Shown here one piece after another: positions 8,759 to 17,746 of a stretch of DNA of 64,000 nt. The notes under the pieces are model-generated. The model had not been told where the DNA came from. It saw only the letters and a list, made by a program, of their open reading frames with translations, and made no database searches. The DNA comes from Nitrospinae bacterium bin107. GTDB lineage: Bacteria; UBA8248. Position 1 is the first letter of the stretch. The number at the start of each line of letters is the position of its first letter. The stretch is from assembly GCA_002238965.1 (NCBI GenBank), contig MPNJ01000016.1:1-64000 (forward strand). The letters are read 5' to 3'. The translations under genes and the position numbers were made by a program.

Positions 8759-10654
8759 ATGCACTCGCTTGTGAAATGGGGTTGGGCTTGCGCAATTGCA
8801 GGAGCCGCATTTTTCATCTTCGCCGGTACGTTTTCGAACCCGTTTCTGCATGACGACATCGCCATCATCGGCGAGAATCCTCTGGTCCGCGAGAGCGGCC
8901 GCATCCTGGAAGCTTTTCAGCGCGACTACTGGGCCGTGCTCGAGACGAACGAGGGAAGAGACCGCCTCTACCGGCCCCTCACCATCGCCTCTCTTGCGCT
9001 GAACCACGCACTTGGCGGACTGAATCCGGTTGGCTACCGAATCATCAACGCCTTGTTGCACGCCTTTGCCTCGCTCGCGCTGTTCTGGCTGTGCGTTCGA
9101 TTCGGCCTCTCGCGCACTGCGGCGGGAGCCGTTTCCCTGCTGTTCGCCCTTCACCCGGTTCATACCGAGGCGGTGAACGCCGTCGTCGCGCGCGCCGACC
9201 TGATGGCCGCCATGGGCGTGTTCGGGGGATTGGGCATCTTGATGGGCGTTGCGCTCCCTAGGGCGAAACCCGGCGAAGTGCAGGGAAGTTCCGATAGGGG
9301 AGGAGAAGGGAGCTCCCCTTATCGAAATTTACTCGCGCCTGTCGGCCTCACGTGCGCGCTTTGCCTTTTTGCGCTGCTGTCCAAGGAAATCGGGGTCGCC
9401 CTGCTGTTCACCGCTCTCTTGTGGTGGCTCTGGGGCCGGTATGTATTGGGAGAGACGGAGCGTCCGCCTCTCAGGAACACGCTCATCGCCGTCTGCGCGC
9501 TCGCCGTCGTGCTCATCATATATGTGTGGATGCGGTATTCCGCCTTGGGGATGCTGGCGCGTCCATATCCGCCGTCGAAACTCGACAACGTCCTGGCGCT
9601 GATGCCGGCTGGAGGGCGAATCTTAGGCGCCATCGGTGTCCTGGGCCGCTATTTCAAGCTCCTGGTCTGGCCGTGGCCGTTGAGCATGGATTATTCCTTC
9701 GCGCAGATTCCGTTGGAAGGTGCGGAGGCCGTGCTCTGGATAATGGTGGGGGCCTTGGGATTTCTGGCGTGGAGCTACGCCGCCTGGCGTCTCAGGAAAG
9801 ACATGCCGTGGGTCGCCTTCGGTCTTGTCGTTTTCATCGGCGCCTACTTGCCCGTGAGTAACCTGCTGATCCCGATGGGCACCATCATGGCGGAGCGAGT
9901 GCTCTATATCCCCTCGGCCGGTTTTCTCATCGCCCTGGCGCCTACGGTGTGTGTGATGCTCAGTGGAAGAGACTGGCGAGTCGCCGCCGCGCTGCTCGTC
10001 GGCGTGTGCATGCTCTTTGGCGCGCTTACGATGAAGCGAAACCACGAGTGGGGCGATGCGCTCCGTTTCTGGCGGCGTACGGCGGAAGTGACGCCGAACA
10101 GTGCCCGTGCGCTCAGGGTGTATGGACAGGCCCTGATCGACCGGAACAGGTTCCGGGAGGCGATAGCGCCGCTCAAGAAATCCGTCGAGATATATCCCGT
10201 CTACGATTACGCCTGGGTGGATTTAGGAATAGCGCAGATGCAAAGCGGTGACGCGGCAGCCGCAGAAATCTCTCTCAAGCGAGCCTTACGGCTGAACGAT
10301 GGGAACGCCGAGGCGCACCTGGCCCTAGGAGCACTGTACATGGGCGCTGAGCGCGGCGATCTGGCGAGGCCCCATTTCGAGCGCGCGATTGGTCTCAATC
10401 CCAGGCTGGCGGAGGCGCGCTTCAATCTGGGCACCCTGTATCTCAAGGCGGGTTCGAGGCGCCTGGCAATAACGCAGTTCAGGGCGGCGCTCAGGATTGA
10501 GCCCGGCCACGGTGGCGTCCACCACAATCTGGCGCTGGCTTTGTATCTGGAGGGTGACCGCGCAGGCGCCCAAAAACATGGGAGAGAGGCCGAGAGGTTC
10601 GGCTCGCCGCTTCACCCGAAACTCAAGAGGGAATTGGGACTCACGCGGCCTTGA
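8759..10654 (+). CDS. TMTC-like integral membrane glycosyltransferase with C-terminal TPR repeats
   Basis: A 631-residue protein. The N-terminal two thirds are polytopic membrane segments with GT-C-type features: an acidic HDD motif after the first helix, then the RLYRPLT and LFALHPVHTEAVN blocks typical of TMTC/DUF1736 O-mannosyltransferase-like proteins. The last roughly 190 residues form tandem tetratricopeptide repeats. Likely role: membrane sugar transfer to proteins or glycolipids (inference). The ATG at 8759 follows GAGGAAG and precedes the first membrane segment; upstream in-frame starts add residues that do not fit. Confidence 0.8.
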   Translation: MHSLVKWGWACAIAGAAFFIFAGTFSNPFLHDDIAIIGENPLVRESGRILEAFQRDYWAVLETNEGRDRLYRPLTIASLALNHALGGLNPVGYRIINALLHAFASLALFWLCVRFGLSRTAAGAVSLLFALHPVHTEAVNAVVARADLMAAMGVFGGLGILMGVALPRAKPGEVQGSSDRGGEGSSPYRNLLAPVGLTCALCLFALLSKEIGVALLFTALLWWLWGRYVLGETERPPLRNTLIAVCALAVVLIIYVWMRYSALGMLARPYPPSKLDNVLALMPAGGRILGAIGVLGRYFKLLVWPWPLSMDYSFAQIPLEGAEAVLWIMVGALGFLAWSYAAWRLRKDMPWVAFGLVVFIGAYLPVSNLLIPMGTIMAERVLYIPSAGFLIALAPTVCVMLSGRDWRVAAALLVGVCMLFGALTMKRNHEWGDALRFWRRTAEVTPNSARALRVYGQALIDRNRFREAIAPLKKSVEIYPVYDYAWVDLGIAQMQSGDAAAAEISLKRALRLNDGNAEAHLALGALYMGAERGDLARPHFERAIGLNPRLAEARFNLGTLYLKAGSRRLAITQFRAALRIEPGHGGVHHNLALALYLEGDRAGAQKHGREAERFGSPLHPKLKRELGLTRP

Positions 10655-10872
10655 GGCGAAACACAGCCTACGCTGGGATGGAGTGGCTTTTCGTATGGAC
10701 TGAATAGGCTTGCTTTCTGCTTCTTACGCGGTATATTTGGGAATGTTTGGGGCTTTCTGTCTTCGATAACTTATAACGGCTGATTTTTTTCCGGCGCCAT
10801 GCTCCGTTGTGGAGCGGTGTCGACGTTGCCTGAGTTTCTACCTTAAGTACGCTGCCTGTGTGAGGTTTTTTC

Positions 10873-12789
10873 ATGTTCTCTTACTTCGTTATGAAGGTGT
10901 TGATCGTCCTGCCGGCGCTCATCGTATTCCTTAGCCTATCCACCGGCTCGATTCACGCCCAGGAGAACGATTACCGAAAAGCTCTCGGCCTCATCAGTGA
11001 GAAGCTACACCAGAGATTCCCGAATCTGCGCGGCGCGGTGGTCGCCGTCAAGGGAGCGGACCTCTACTTGAGCCTGGGTGAGAAAGACAAGGTTGTTAAA
11101 GGCGTCAAGCTCGGCATCTACCGCGAGGGCGCGCCGTTCCGGCACCCGGCGACGGGCGTCGTTCTTGGTAAGCTGGAAGAGGAGATAGGCGAGATCGAAG
11201 TCGTCGAAGTGCGGGAGAAATTCTCCATCGCCCGGCTGGTCCGCCTGGTTCCGGGCGGACAACTCTCCCCGCGCATCAAAGACACGGTGCGCATGTCCGC
11301 CGCGAAAATTCGCCTGGCGATACTGCCTTTCGTCAATCAGACGAAAGAGGCCATCAGCATGGAGACGCTCACGAGGGAACTCGGAAGCCAACTCCTGAGG
11401 AGCGGGCGCTTCGACGTCTACGACGTGGACAGGCTCCAGGTATGGCTTCTGGAGACAGGCATCGCCACGGATGAAATTCTTAAACGAGAGAACCCGATTC
11501 GTCTGCGAAATCAGATTCGGGGCGACATGGCGCTAGAGAACGAACTCCGCGAAATCAGAGGCAAGAAAATCCTCTCCACCCGCCTTTTGTCCCTCACCAC
11601 GAAGGAAGAACTCTTCAAGGCCGTGGCAATTGCGGATGAACTGCCCTTCGAGCAGGGCCCGCCCAAGGTGCAGGAACTTATAAGAGGCGAGGGCGAATCG
11701 CGCGCAGGACCTGCGAACGAGAGCTTCGTGCTCGCCCGCGAGGGCGCGCCCGGCAGGGCTGGCGGCGTGAAAAGCTACTCGTTCGACAAGTTCGCCATCC
11801 GCGGGATGTTTGTAGCGGACGTGGACGGGGACGGGAAGAACGAAATCGTCCTCATCACGCAGACCCAAGTGCTCGTATACCGTTTCGAAAATAACCGGAT
11901 GCGCGAACTCGCGCGCTTCGACGAGGGGGCGGCGAACGATTTTCGCTGGCTCGACGTCGCCGACATGAACGAAGACGGCGCGCCAGAGTTCTACCTCGCT
12001 TCTTATCGCTCGAACGAGTTGTTCTCGATAATCCTGCAGTTCAAGAATGGTGCGTTCACACCCCTCGTCCGGAACGACAGGACGTTTTACCGCGTCTTTC
12101 GCGTCCGGCGGCCTGAGAAAGGCGAGAAGATTCCCGATTCGGAAGCATTTTTGCTCCTGGGCCAGAGCGAAGGGCTCGACAAGGCGTTCGATGGCCCCAT
12201 CCACCGCTATAACTGGTCGGGAGGAAAGCTCGCGCCCGCCGCCCCCTATGCGCTGCCGCCCGATTTGACGATACTGGGCTTCGGCTTGTGGGATATCAAC
12301 AAGGACGGCGCGCTGGAAGTCATCGAAGTGGGGAAGGACGACAAGCTGAGGGTATTTTCGCGGAACGGTAGAGATATTTTCTCCAGTTCTGAAAAATACG
12401 GCGCGCCAGTCTATAAATTCTTCTCCCAGGCCGGCGCCGAGCGCACCGAAGATCAGGCGGATGAGCCGGATATACCCATACGCTCGCGCGTGCTGGTAGA
12501 AGACGTCGACAGGGACGGGGTGGACGAGGTTCTGGTGATCAAAAACGAATACGGGGCCGCCATCGCGCCCGGCCTGGGCGTTTCAGGGGGGCAAATCGCG
12601 AGCCTCATCTGGGACGGGAGCGGGTTGAGCGAAACGTGGCGTTCGAGGAAATTGGGCAGCGGGATCGTGGATTTCACATTTGGCGACGCGGACAACGACG
12701 GTTTCGACGATTTGATTGTGACGGCTGTGAGTTCAGGTCTGTTAGCAGGTACGAAGAGCCGGATTTTCTTCTATAAGATCAGGGAATAA
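10873..12789 (+). CDS. Secreted FG-GAP/VCBS repeat protein with CsgG/FlgT-like N-terminal region
   Basis: A 638-residue protein with an N-terminal signal peptide (about residues 1-32, ending IHAQ). Residues about 35-230 contain an 'IRLAILPFVNQT' strand followed by a helix and 'LLRSGRFDVYDVDRL', the pattern of CsgG/FlgT-type outer-membrane-associated domains. The C-terminal half has at least four calcium-binding beta-propeller signatures (DVDGDGKNE, DINKDGALE, DVDRDGVDE, DADNDGFDD). No lipobox Cys is visible. It is probably periplasmic or outer-membrane-associated; function unknown. It may be functionally linked to the downstream porin, but a 600-base gap separates them. Confidence 0.75.
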   Translation: MFSYFVMKVLIVLPALIVFLSLSTGSIHAQENDYRKALGLISEKLHQRFPNLRGAVVAVKGADLYLSLGEKDKVVKGVKLGIYREGAPFRHPATGVVLGKLEEEIGEIEVVEVREKFSIARLVRLVPGGQLSPRIKDTVRMSAAKIRLAILPFVNQTKEAISMETLTRELGSQLLRSGRFDVYDVDRLQVWLLETGIATDEILKRENPIRLRNQIRGDMALENELREIRGKKILSTRLLSLTTKEELFKAVAIADELPFEQGPPKVQELIRGEGESRAGPANESFVLAREGAPGRAGGVKSYSFDKFAIRGMFVADVDGDGKNEIVLITQTQVLVYRFENNRMRELARFDEGAANDFRWLDVADMNEDGAPEFYLASYRSNELFSIILQFKNGAFTPLVRNDRTFYRVFRVRRPEKGEKIPDSEAFLLLGQSEGLDKAFDGPIHRYNWSGGKLAPAAPYALPPDLTILGFGLWDINKDGALEVIEVGKDDKLRVFSRNGRDIFSSSEKYGAPVYKFFSQAGAERTEDQADEPDIPIRSRVLVEDVDRDGVDEVLVIKNEYGAAIAPGLGVSGGQIASLIWDGSGLSETWRSRKLGSGIVDFTFGDADNDGFDDLIVTAVSSGLLAGTKSRIFFYKIRE

Positions 12790-13389
12790 ATTTTTCGGCC
12801 GCGCATGCGAATTGTCAAGAACAAAGAAACAGCCGATACGTAAGTTGCATAGGTGAAGATGACTTGATTCGGATATTAAGAGTGCAAGGTGCATTTTCGG
12901 GGGCTAGTTGCTCCGTGAATGAATTTTTTTTCTTAAACTCGGGGAGGCCGAACGGGCCGGGAAATTTCGCGCCGTTTGCTCCCGACAAAAGAATTTATGT
13001 AAAAGTTTGATTTTAGAGAGGTTAATCTTTCAGTCCCAATTCGGAAGATAGGGGAAGATTCGTATCATGAAGAAAGGATTTTTTCAATTTCCCTTTGGAT
13101 TGTTTGTTGACAAAGAGGATCTTCTTTTCTATTCTTTGAGAAATGGGGAATGGAATGGCTATTTTCTGTAATAAGAAAGTGTTTACATAAGCGGCAAATA
13201 TTTGGTTCGCTCGATAGAACCTTGTCGACGTACGGGGCAGCATTGATGAGAGGGGGTGATGCGAGAGCGGGAAGCCCTGTTGCAGACGACGAAGCAAGTA
13301 TGTAGTATCATTCGTAGAGCCAGAATAAAAAAATAAAAACGAAGGAACACGGCAACATTCTTTTGAAACCTCGATGAGGAGAAATGCAC
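12790..13389. other. AT-rich intergenic leader of the porin-like gene
   Basis: About 600 bases with no credible ORF, lower in GC than its surroundings. It contains the promoter candidate at 13107-13135 and so implies a 5' untranslated leader of roughly 250 bases, longer than usual. No known riboswitch was recognised. Confidence 0.5.
13107..13135 (+). promoter_or_regulatory. Candidate sigma-70 promoter for the porin-like gene
   Basis: A perfect -35 TTGACA at 13107-13112 is followed after 17 bases by TATTCT at 13130-13135. Confidence 0.5.
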
Positions 13390-14682
13390 ATGAGGAAACT
13401 TCTGTTAGCTCTATTCGCGATGGCGCTCGTCGTGGCGTTTACGGCGCCCTCGTACGCGGCCGACTTCAAGTACACCGGCTTCTTCCGTATTCGCGGAATC
13501 GCCGGCAACAACGGCGACCGGAACGATGACGCGGACGACAGCGCCCAGGGCTTCGACGCCTTGACCCGTCCCCGCTTCACGGCCACGACGGACAAGGGCG
13601 CAATCTGGGCCTTGTGGGAAATCGACTGGTATGAGGCCCGCTCAGAGAACGATAGAACTCCGAATGACGCGAATGCGAACATCCTGTTCGGTCGCAGTGG
13701 CGGCCGCGTAGGCGTGGGCACGAACCGCTGGGTGGTCGATTTCGCAGTTCCGGGCAGCGCCCTCCGTGCCCGCTGGGGCCGGACGGATTACACTTCGCCT
13801 GACAAGCAGATCTTCGACAGCGCAGGTGGCACCCGTTGGCCGGGCCTGGCGGTCTACGGCAAGCTCAGCAAGAACATGTCGCTCAGCATGTTCATGACCA
13901 GGACGGCTTTGAGTGGTAGGGGACGCAATATCGGCCCAGAAGATGAAAACAGGGACAACTACTACGCGTCTGTTGGCATCAAGGTTTCCCCGGCCGTTAC
14001 GCTGACCCCCTGGGTGGCTCTCTCCCGGGACGGCATGGGCAGGTCCCTCACGTACGCCGCCCTGAACGCCAAGACGAAAGTGGGCATCGTGGGTCTGAAC
14101 CTCTCGGGTGTTTCGGTAGGCGGAGACGCGGCCGCTAATACGGATGCTTCCGGTTGGGCGCTTCTGGCGAGCGGCAAGGCCAGCCTGGGCAAGCTGACGC
14201 TCATAGGCACCGCCATCATGCTCTCCGGCGACGACAATGCTAATGACGGCGAAGAGGGCGAATTCGCGAACCTGATGCCCGGCGGCGGCCAGTTCATCTC
14301 CGGCGTTATGGTCACAGACCGCAGCACCACCGGTGGCATCACGAGCTTCCGGGCCCGTTTGCCTGGCGCCGGCGGTACCAGGAATACCAGGTTCCAGAAT
14401 CTGAACGGCGCGGTCGTAATCGGCGGCGATGCTGTATATAAGATAAGCAAGACTTTCAAGGTCGCCGCCGGTGTTCACATCTACCAGTCCGCGGAAGATG
14501 ACATGGAAGGCGACACTGACTACGGCACCGAGTTCAACACCGGCTTCGAGTGGAAGATTTATCCGAAGCTCAGGCTCAGGACTCAATTCGGGTACCTAGC
14601 CACGGGCGACTACGGCATTTCGCCTGGCGACCCGGACGACGACGCCTGGACGGCGATGTTCTCCTTGGATCACTTCTTCTAG
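13390..14682 (+). CDS. Outer-membrane porin-like beta-barrel protein
   Basis: A 430-residue protein with a clean signal peptide (about 1-21, ending SYA-A) and a mature part of alternating hydrophobic/polar strands, GDRND-type acidic loops and a C-terminal LDHFF; the terminal Phe is the outer-membrane insertion signal. It most resembles the alginate-export/porin-type barrels common in 'deltaproteobacterial' genomes, without a specific substrate. The second ATG (13390) is chosen because GAGGAG lies 8 bases upstream; the ATG at 13384 would be too close. A strong terminator follows, so it is probably monocistronic. Confidence 0.82.
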   Translation: MRKLLLALFAMALVVAFTAPSYAADFKYTGFFRIRGIAGNNGDRNDDADDSAQGFDALTRPRFTATTDKGAIWALWEIDWYEARSENDRTPNDANANILFGRSGGRVGVGTNRWVVDFAVPGSALRARWGRTDYTSPDKQIFDSAGGTRWPGLAVYGKLSKNMSLSMFMTRTALSGRGRNIGPEDENRDNYYASVGIKVSPAVTLTPWVALSRDGMGRSLTYAALNAKTKVGIVGLNLSGVSVGGDAAANTDASGWALLASGKASLGKLTLIGTAIMLSGDDNANDGEEGEFANLMPGGGQFISGVMVTDRSTTGGITSFRARLPGAGGTRNTRFQNLNGAVVIGGDAVYKISKTFKVAAGVHIYQSAEDDMEGDTDYGTEFNTGFEWKIYPKLRLRTQFGYLATGDYGISPGDPDDDAWTAMFSLDHFF

Positions 14683-14731
14683 GATCCAGGAGCTTGAAGG
14701 ACCTTCGCGTCCTCACCTGACGCGACGACTA

Positions 14732-14760
14732 CCGGGGGGCTTCGGCCCCCCGGTTTTTTT
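14732..14760 (+). terminator. Rho-independent terminator of the porin-like gene
   Basis: A CCGGGGGGC/GCCCCCCGG-type stem with a TTCG-containing loop, followed by TTTTTTT, about 50 bases past the stop codon. Confidence 0.92.
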
Positions 14761-14792
14761 GTGTGTGAATATATGAGCGGCGGTTTTGTGCT

Positions 14793-14857
14793 GTAGGGAC
14801 AGGCCTCCGCGCCTGTCCTGATGGAGGCGAAGGACAACCACGGAGGGTTGTCCCTAC
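14793..14857. repeat. Small palindromic intergenic repeat (GTAGGGACA...TGTCCCTAC type)
   Basis: Ends GTAGGGACAGGCCTCCG and its imperfect inverse enclose two smaller hairpins (CCTCCGCGCC... and GGACAACC...GGTTGTCC). This belongs to a generic class of REP/MITE-like elements. It lies between the porin terminator and the aminotransferase operon; the rest of the 323-base gap shows nothing else. Confidence 0.55.
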
Positions 14858-15005
14858 GACTACCCTCTCTGTGCGGGCATATCTCCGCACATGCCCGCCC
14901 GCTTTCCAGACGATATCGCTTGAGGGGTTTGGCGGGGGATGGTATATCCTTGGGGCGTAGCCGCGCGTCCGTCCGAAACGACACACATTTGGGAAAGAGC
15001 GAGAA

Positions 15006-16145
15006 ATGAACAAGCACCACCTCATGGCCCCCGGTCCCACGCCGGTTCCCCACCGGGTGCTCGAAGCGATGGCGCGGCCCCTGATTCACCACCGCACACG
15101 GGAGTTCGAGGCGCACTTCGAAGGGGCGCGGCGCGGCCTCGAATGGCTCTTCCAGACGAGCGGCGACGTCATCACCCTCGCCGCTTCGGGTACAGGCGGC
15201 ATGGAGGCAACGGTGGCGAACCTGCTCTCCCCGGGCGATTCCGCGCTCGTGATCGAGGGGGGCAAGTTCGGCGAGCGCTGGACAGAGCTTTGCGCGGCAT
15301 ACGGGGTCGAGGCGGACGTCCTGGAGGTGGAATGGGGCCGTTCGGTCGATCTGAATGTTCTGGAGGCGCGCCTCGAGCGGGGAGGGCGCAAGGCCCTGTT
15401 GATGCAGGCGAGCGAGACCTCCACGGGCGCCAAGCACGATACGCAGGCCATCGCACGCCTCGTGCGCGAGCGTTCGCCCGATACGCTCGTGGTGGTGGAC
15501 GCCATCACGGCTCTTGGCGTGTACGATCTCAAGACCGAGGAATGGGACCTGGACGCCGTGATAACGGGGAGCCAGAAGGCGCTCATGCTCCCGCCGGGGC
15601 TGGCCTTCGTCTGGCTGAGCGAGCGGGCCTGGCGCGCCGCTTCGGAATCGACCTCGCCCAAATATTATTTCGACCTCGCCATCGAGCGAAAGAGCCAGAT
15701 GAAGAACACCACCGCCTGGACGCCTGCGATCTCGCTTCTGGCGGGTCTGGCGGTCGCGCTCGACATGATGCGCGAGGAGGGGCTGGAGAACGTCTTCGCG
15801 CGGCATGCGCAGCTGGCGCGGGCGACGGGGGCGGCCGTCGAGGCTTTGGGGATGACCATATTCCCACGGGACTTGAAGAGCGAGTCCCTCACCGCCGTTT
15901 GCGTGCCGGAGGGAGTGGACGGGAAGGCGATTCCCCTGAGGATGCAGGATGCGCACGGGGTGACCATCGCCGGCGGTCAGGATGTCCTGAGCGGCAGAAT
16001 TTTCCGTATCGGTCACCTGGGTTACGTGGATTCCTCCGACGTGCTGGCCGCGGTCGGCGCGCTGGAGTCGACCCTGGCCGATCTGGGCTATTCACTGGAT
16101 AGAGGGCGCGGCCTCACCGCAGCGCAAGAGGTGTTCAACCAATGA
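15006..16145 (+). CDS. PLP-dependent alanine/serine-glyoxylate aminotransferase family protein
   Basis: A 379-residue class-V aminotransferase of the AGXT/PucG/serine-glyoxylate type. Seen: N-terminal MAPGPTPVP, SGTGGMEA in the cofactor phosphate region, VVDAITALG with the conserved Asp, and GSQKALMLPPG with the Schiff-base Lys. It overlaps serA by four bases (ATGA), as in many genomes where this protein and SerA act in serine/glyoxylate metabolism. Donor and acceptor amino acids are not determined by sequence. First gene of a coupled four-gene operon. Confidence 0.9.
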   Translation: MNKHHLMAPGPTPVPHRVLEAMARPLIHHRTREFEAHFEGARRGLEWLFQTSGDVITLAASGTGGMEATVANLLSPGDSALVIEGGKFGERWTELCAAYGVEADVLEVEWGRSVDLNVLEARLERGGRKALLMQASETSTGAKHDTQAIARLVRERSPDTLVVVDAITALGVYDLKTEEWDLDAVITGSQKALMLPPGLAFVWLSERAWRAASESTSPKYYFDLAIERKSQMKNTTAWTPAISLLAGLAVALDMMREEGLENVFARHAQLARATGAAVEALGMTIFPRDLKSESLTAVCVPEGVDGKAIPLRMQDAHGVTIAGGQDVLSGRIFRIGHLGYVDSSDVLAAVGALESTLADLGYSLDRGRGLTAAQEVFNQ

Positions 16146-17746
16146 ACCAGACGTTTCGCGTATTGATTGCCGAGCCGCTCTCGCCGAGAGCGCATGAGAT
16201 ACTTGAGGACCAAGAGGGCTTTGAAGTCCTCGACTACACCTCCTCCTCGCGGGAGGAAATACTCGAAGCCGTCAAAACCGCCGATGCGCTCATCGTCCGA
16301 AGCGGCACGCAGGTGGATGATGAGCTTCTGGGTACTGGCGAGACGCTCAAGGTGGTCGCGCGCGCAGGGATAGGCGTGGACAACGTGGACCTCGAGGCCG
16401 CCAGCATGCGCGGCATTCTGGTGGCGAACGCGCCCGACGGCAACGTCATCACCACGGCGGAGCACACCATCGCCATGATGTTCTCGCTGGCGCGCAAGAT
16501 TCCATCGGCCGTCTCCTCCCTCAAGGGCGGGAAGTGGGAGCGCAGCCGCTTCGTGGGCAGCGAGCTATCTTCCAAAACCCTGGGCGTCGTGGGGATGGGG
16601 CGCGTGGGTTCGCAGACGGCGACGTTCGCCCGCAGCCTGGGCATGAACGTACTCGCCTACGATCCCTACATCTCCGCCGAAGTGCTCTCCCAGCGCGGGG
16701 TGAGTCCGGTGGACTTCGAGGAGCTTCTGGCCAAGTCCGACTACATCACCCTGCACGTGCCCAAGAACACCGAGACGGGAAACCTGATCGGCCCTGCGGA
16801 AATCGCCCTGATGCGAGACGACGTTCGCATCATCAACTGCGCGCGCGGGGGGCTCATCAACGAGGAGGCGCTGGCCGAGGCGCTCGACAGCGGAAAGGTC
16901 GGGGGCGCGGCGGTAGACGTGTATCAACAGGAGCCTCCCGACCCGAACGACCCGCTCATCGGACGCGACGACGTCGTCTGCACGCCGCATCTGGGCGCCT
17001 CGACCGCCGAGGCGCAGGAGAACGTGGCGATCAGCGTGGCGAAACAGGTGGTGGCGTATCTGACGGAAGGGGTGGTCGGCCACGCGGTGAACCTGCCCTC
17101 CCTGAGTCCCGAGGTGCTCGAGCAAATCGGCCCCCATCTGGATCTGGCCGATCGCCTGGGAGATTTTCTGGCCCAGCTCGCGGGCGGGGGACTACAGACG
17201 CTCGAAGTGGTATACGGCGGCTCCGTCGACATACCGATGAAGGCGCTGGCCGCCTCCGCCATCAAGGGGATGCTGAGCCGGTTCCTCTCCAGCGTCCGCG
17301 TGAATATGGTGAACGGCCTCCTGCTTGCGAAAGAGCGCGGCATCGATGTGAGGACGACGACTCGCACGGAGAATCTGCTCTATACGGACCTGATTGAGCT
17401 TCGCGTGAAGACCGACTCGGGCGAGCGATCCGTGGCGGGGACTTTTCTCCGCAAGAACGATCCCAGAATCGTTCGGATAGACGACTATTCGGTCGACGTG
17501 GCGCTCCGTGGCTATCTTCTCATATTCCGGAACGAAGACCGGCCCGGGATGATCGGAAAGATGGGCACCTTGCTGGGGAATCACAACATCAACATCGCCG
17601 GCATGCAGCTGGGGCGCGTGTGGCAGCATGACATGGCCGTCGCCGTCCTGATACTCGACGATCCGGTGCCCGAACCCGTCATGGAAGAGGTTCGCGCCAT
17701 TCCCCACGTCTATGACGCCTGCCTCGTCCGGTTGGGATTTTCATGA
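16142..17746 (+). CDS. serA: D-3-phosphoglycerate dehydrogenase SerA
   Basis: A 534-residue long-form SerA, the first committed step of serine synthesis. Domains in order: substrate-binding half, NAD-binding Rossmann domain (GVVGMGRVG at about residues 143-151), catalytic Arg in NCARGGLINEE, Glu in the EPPDPNDPL region and the CTPHLGAST His, then an intervening domain and a C-terminal ACT domain (from about residue 460; NRPGMIG-type 'EDRPGMIGKMGTLLG'). The ACT domain suggests serine feedback control. ATGA overlaps on both sides indicate translational coupling to the aminotransferase and hisZ. Confidence 0.97.
   Translation: MNQTFRVLIAEPLSPRAHEILEDQEGFEVLDYTSSSREEILEAVKTADALIVRSGTQVDDELLGTGETLKVVARAGIGVDNVDLEAASMRGILVANAPDGNVITTAEHTIAMMFSLARKIPSAVSSLKGGKWERSRFVGSELSSKTLGVVGMGRVGSQTATFARSLGMNVLAYDPYISAEVLSQRGVSPVDFEELLAKSDYITLHVPKNTETGNLIGPAEIALMRDDVRIINCARGGLINEEALAEALDSGKVGGAAVDVYQQEPPDPNDPLIGRDDVVCTPHLGASTAEAQENVAISVAKQVVAYLTEGVVGHAVNLPSLSPEVLEQIGPHLDLADRLGDFLAQLAGGGLQTLEVVYGGSVDIPMKALAASAIKGMLSRFLSSVRVNMVNGLLLAKERGIDVRTTTRTENLLYTDLIELRVKTDSGERSVAGTFLRKNDPRIVRIDDYSVDVALRGYLLIFRNEDRPGMIGKMGTLLGNHNINIAGMQLGRVWQHDMAVAVLILDDPVPEPVMEEVRAIPHVYDACLVRLGFS

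Noticed and set aside
14679-16016. A 445-codon minus-strand ORF
   Set aside because: It is antisense to the aminotransferase with intact catalytic motifs; it carries no recognisable domain.
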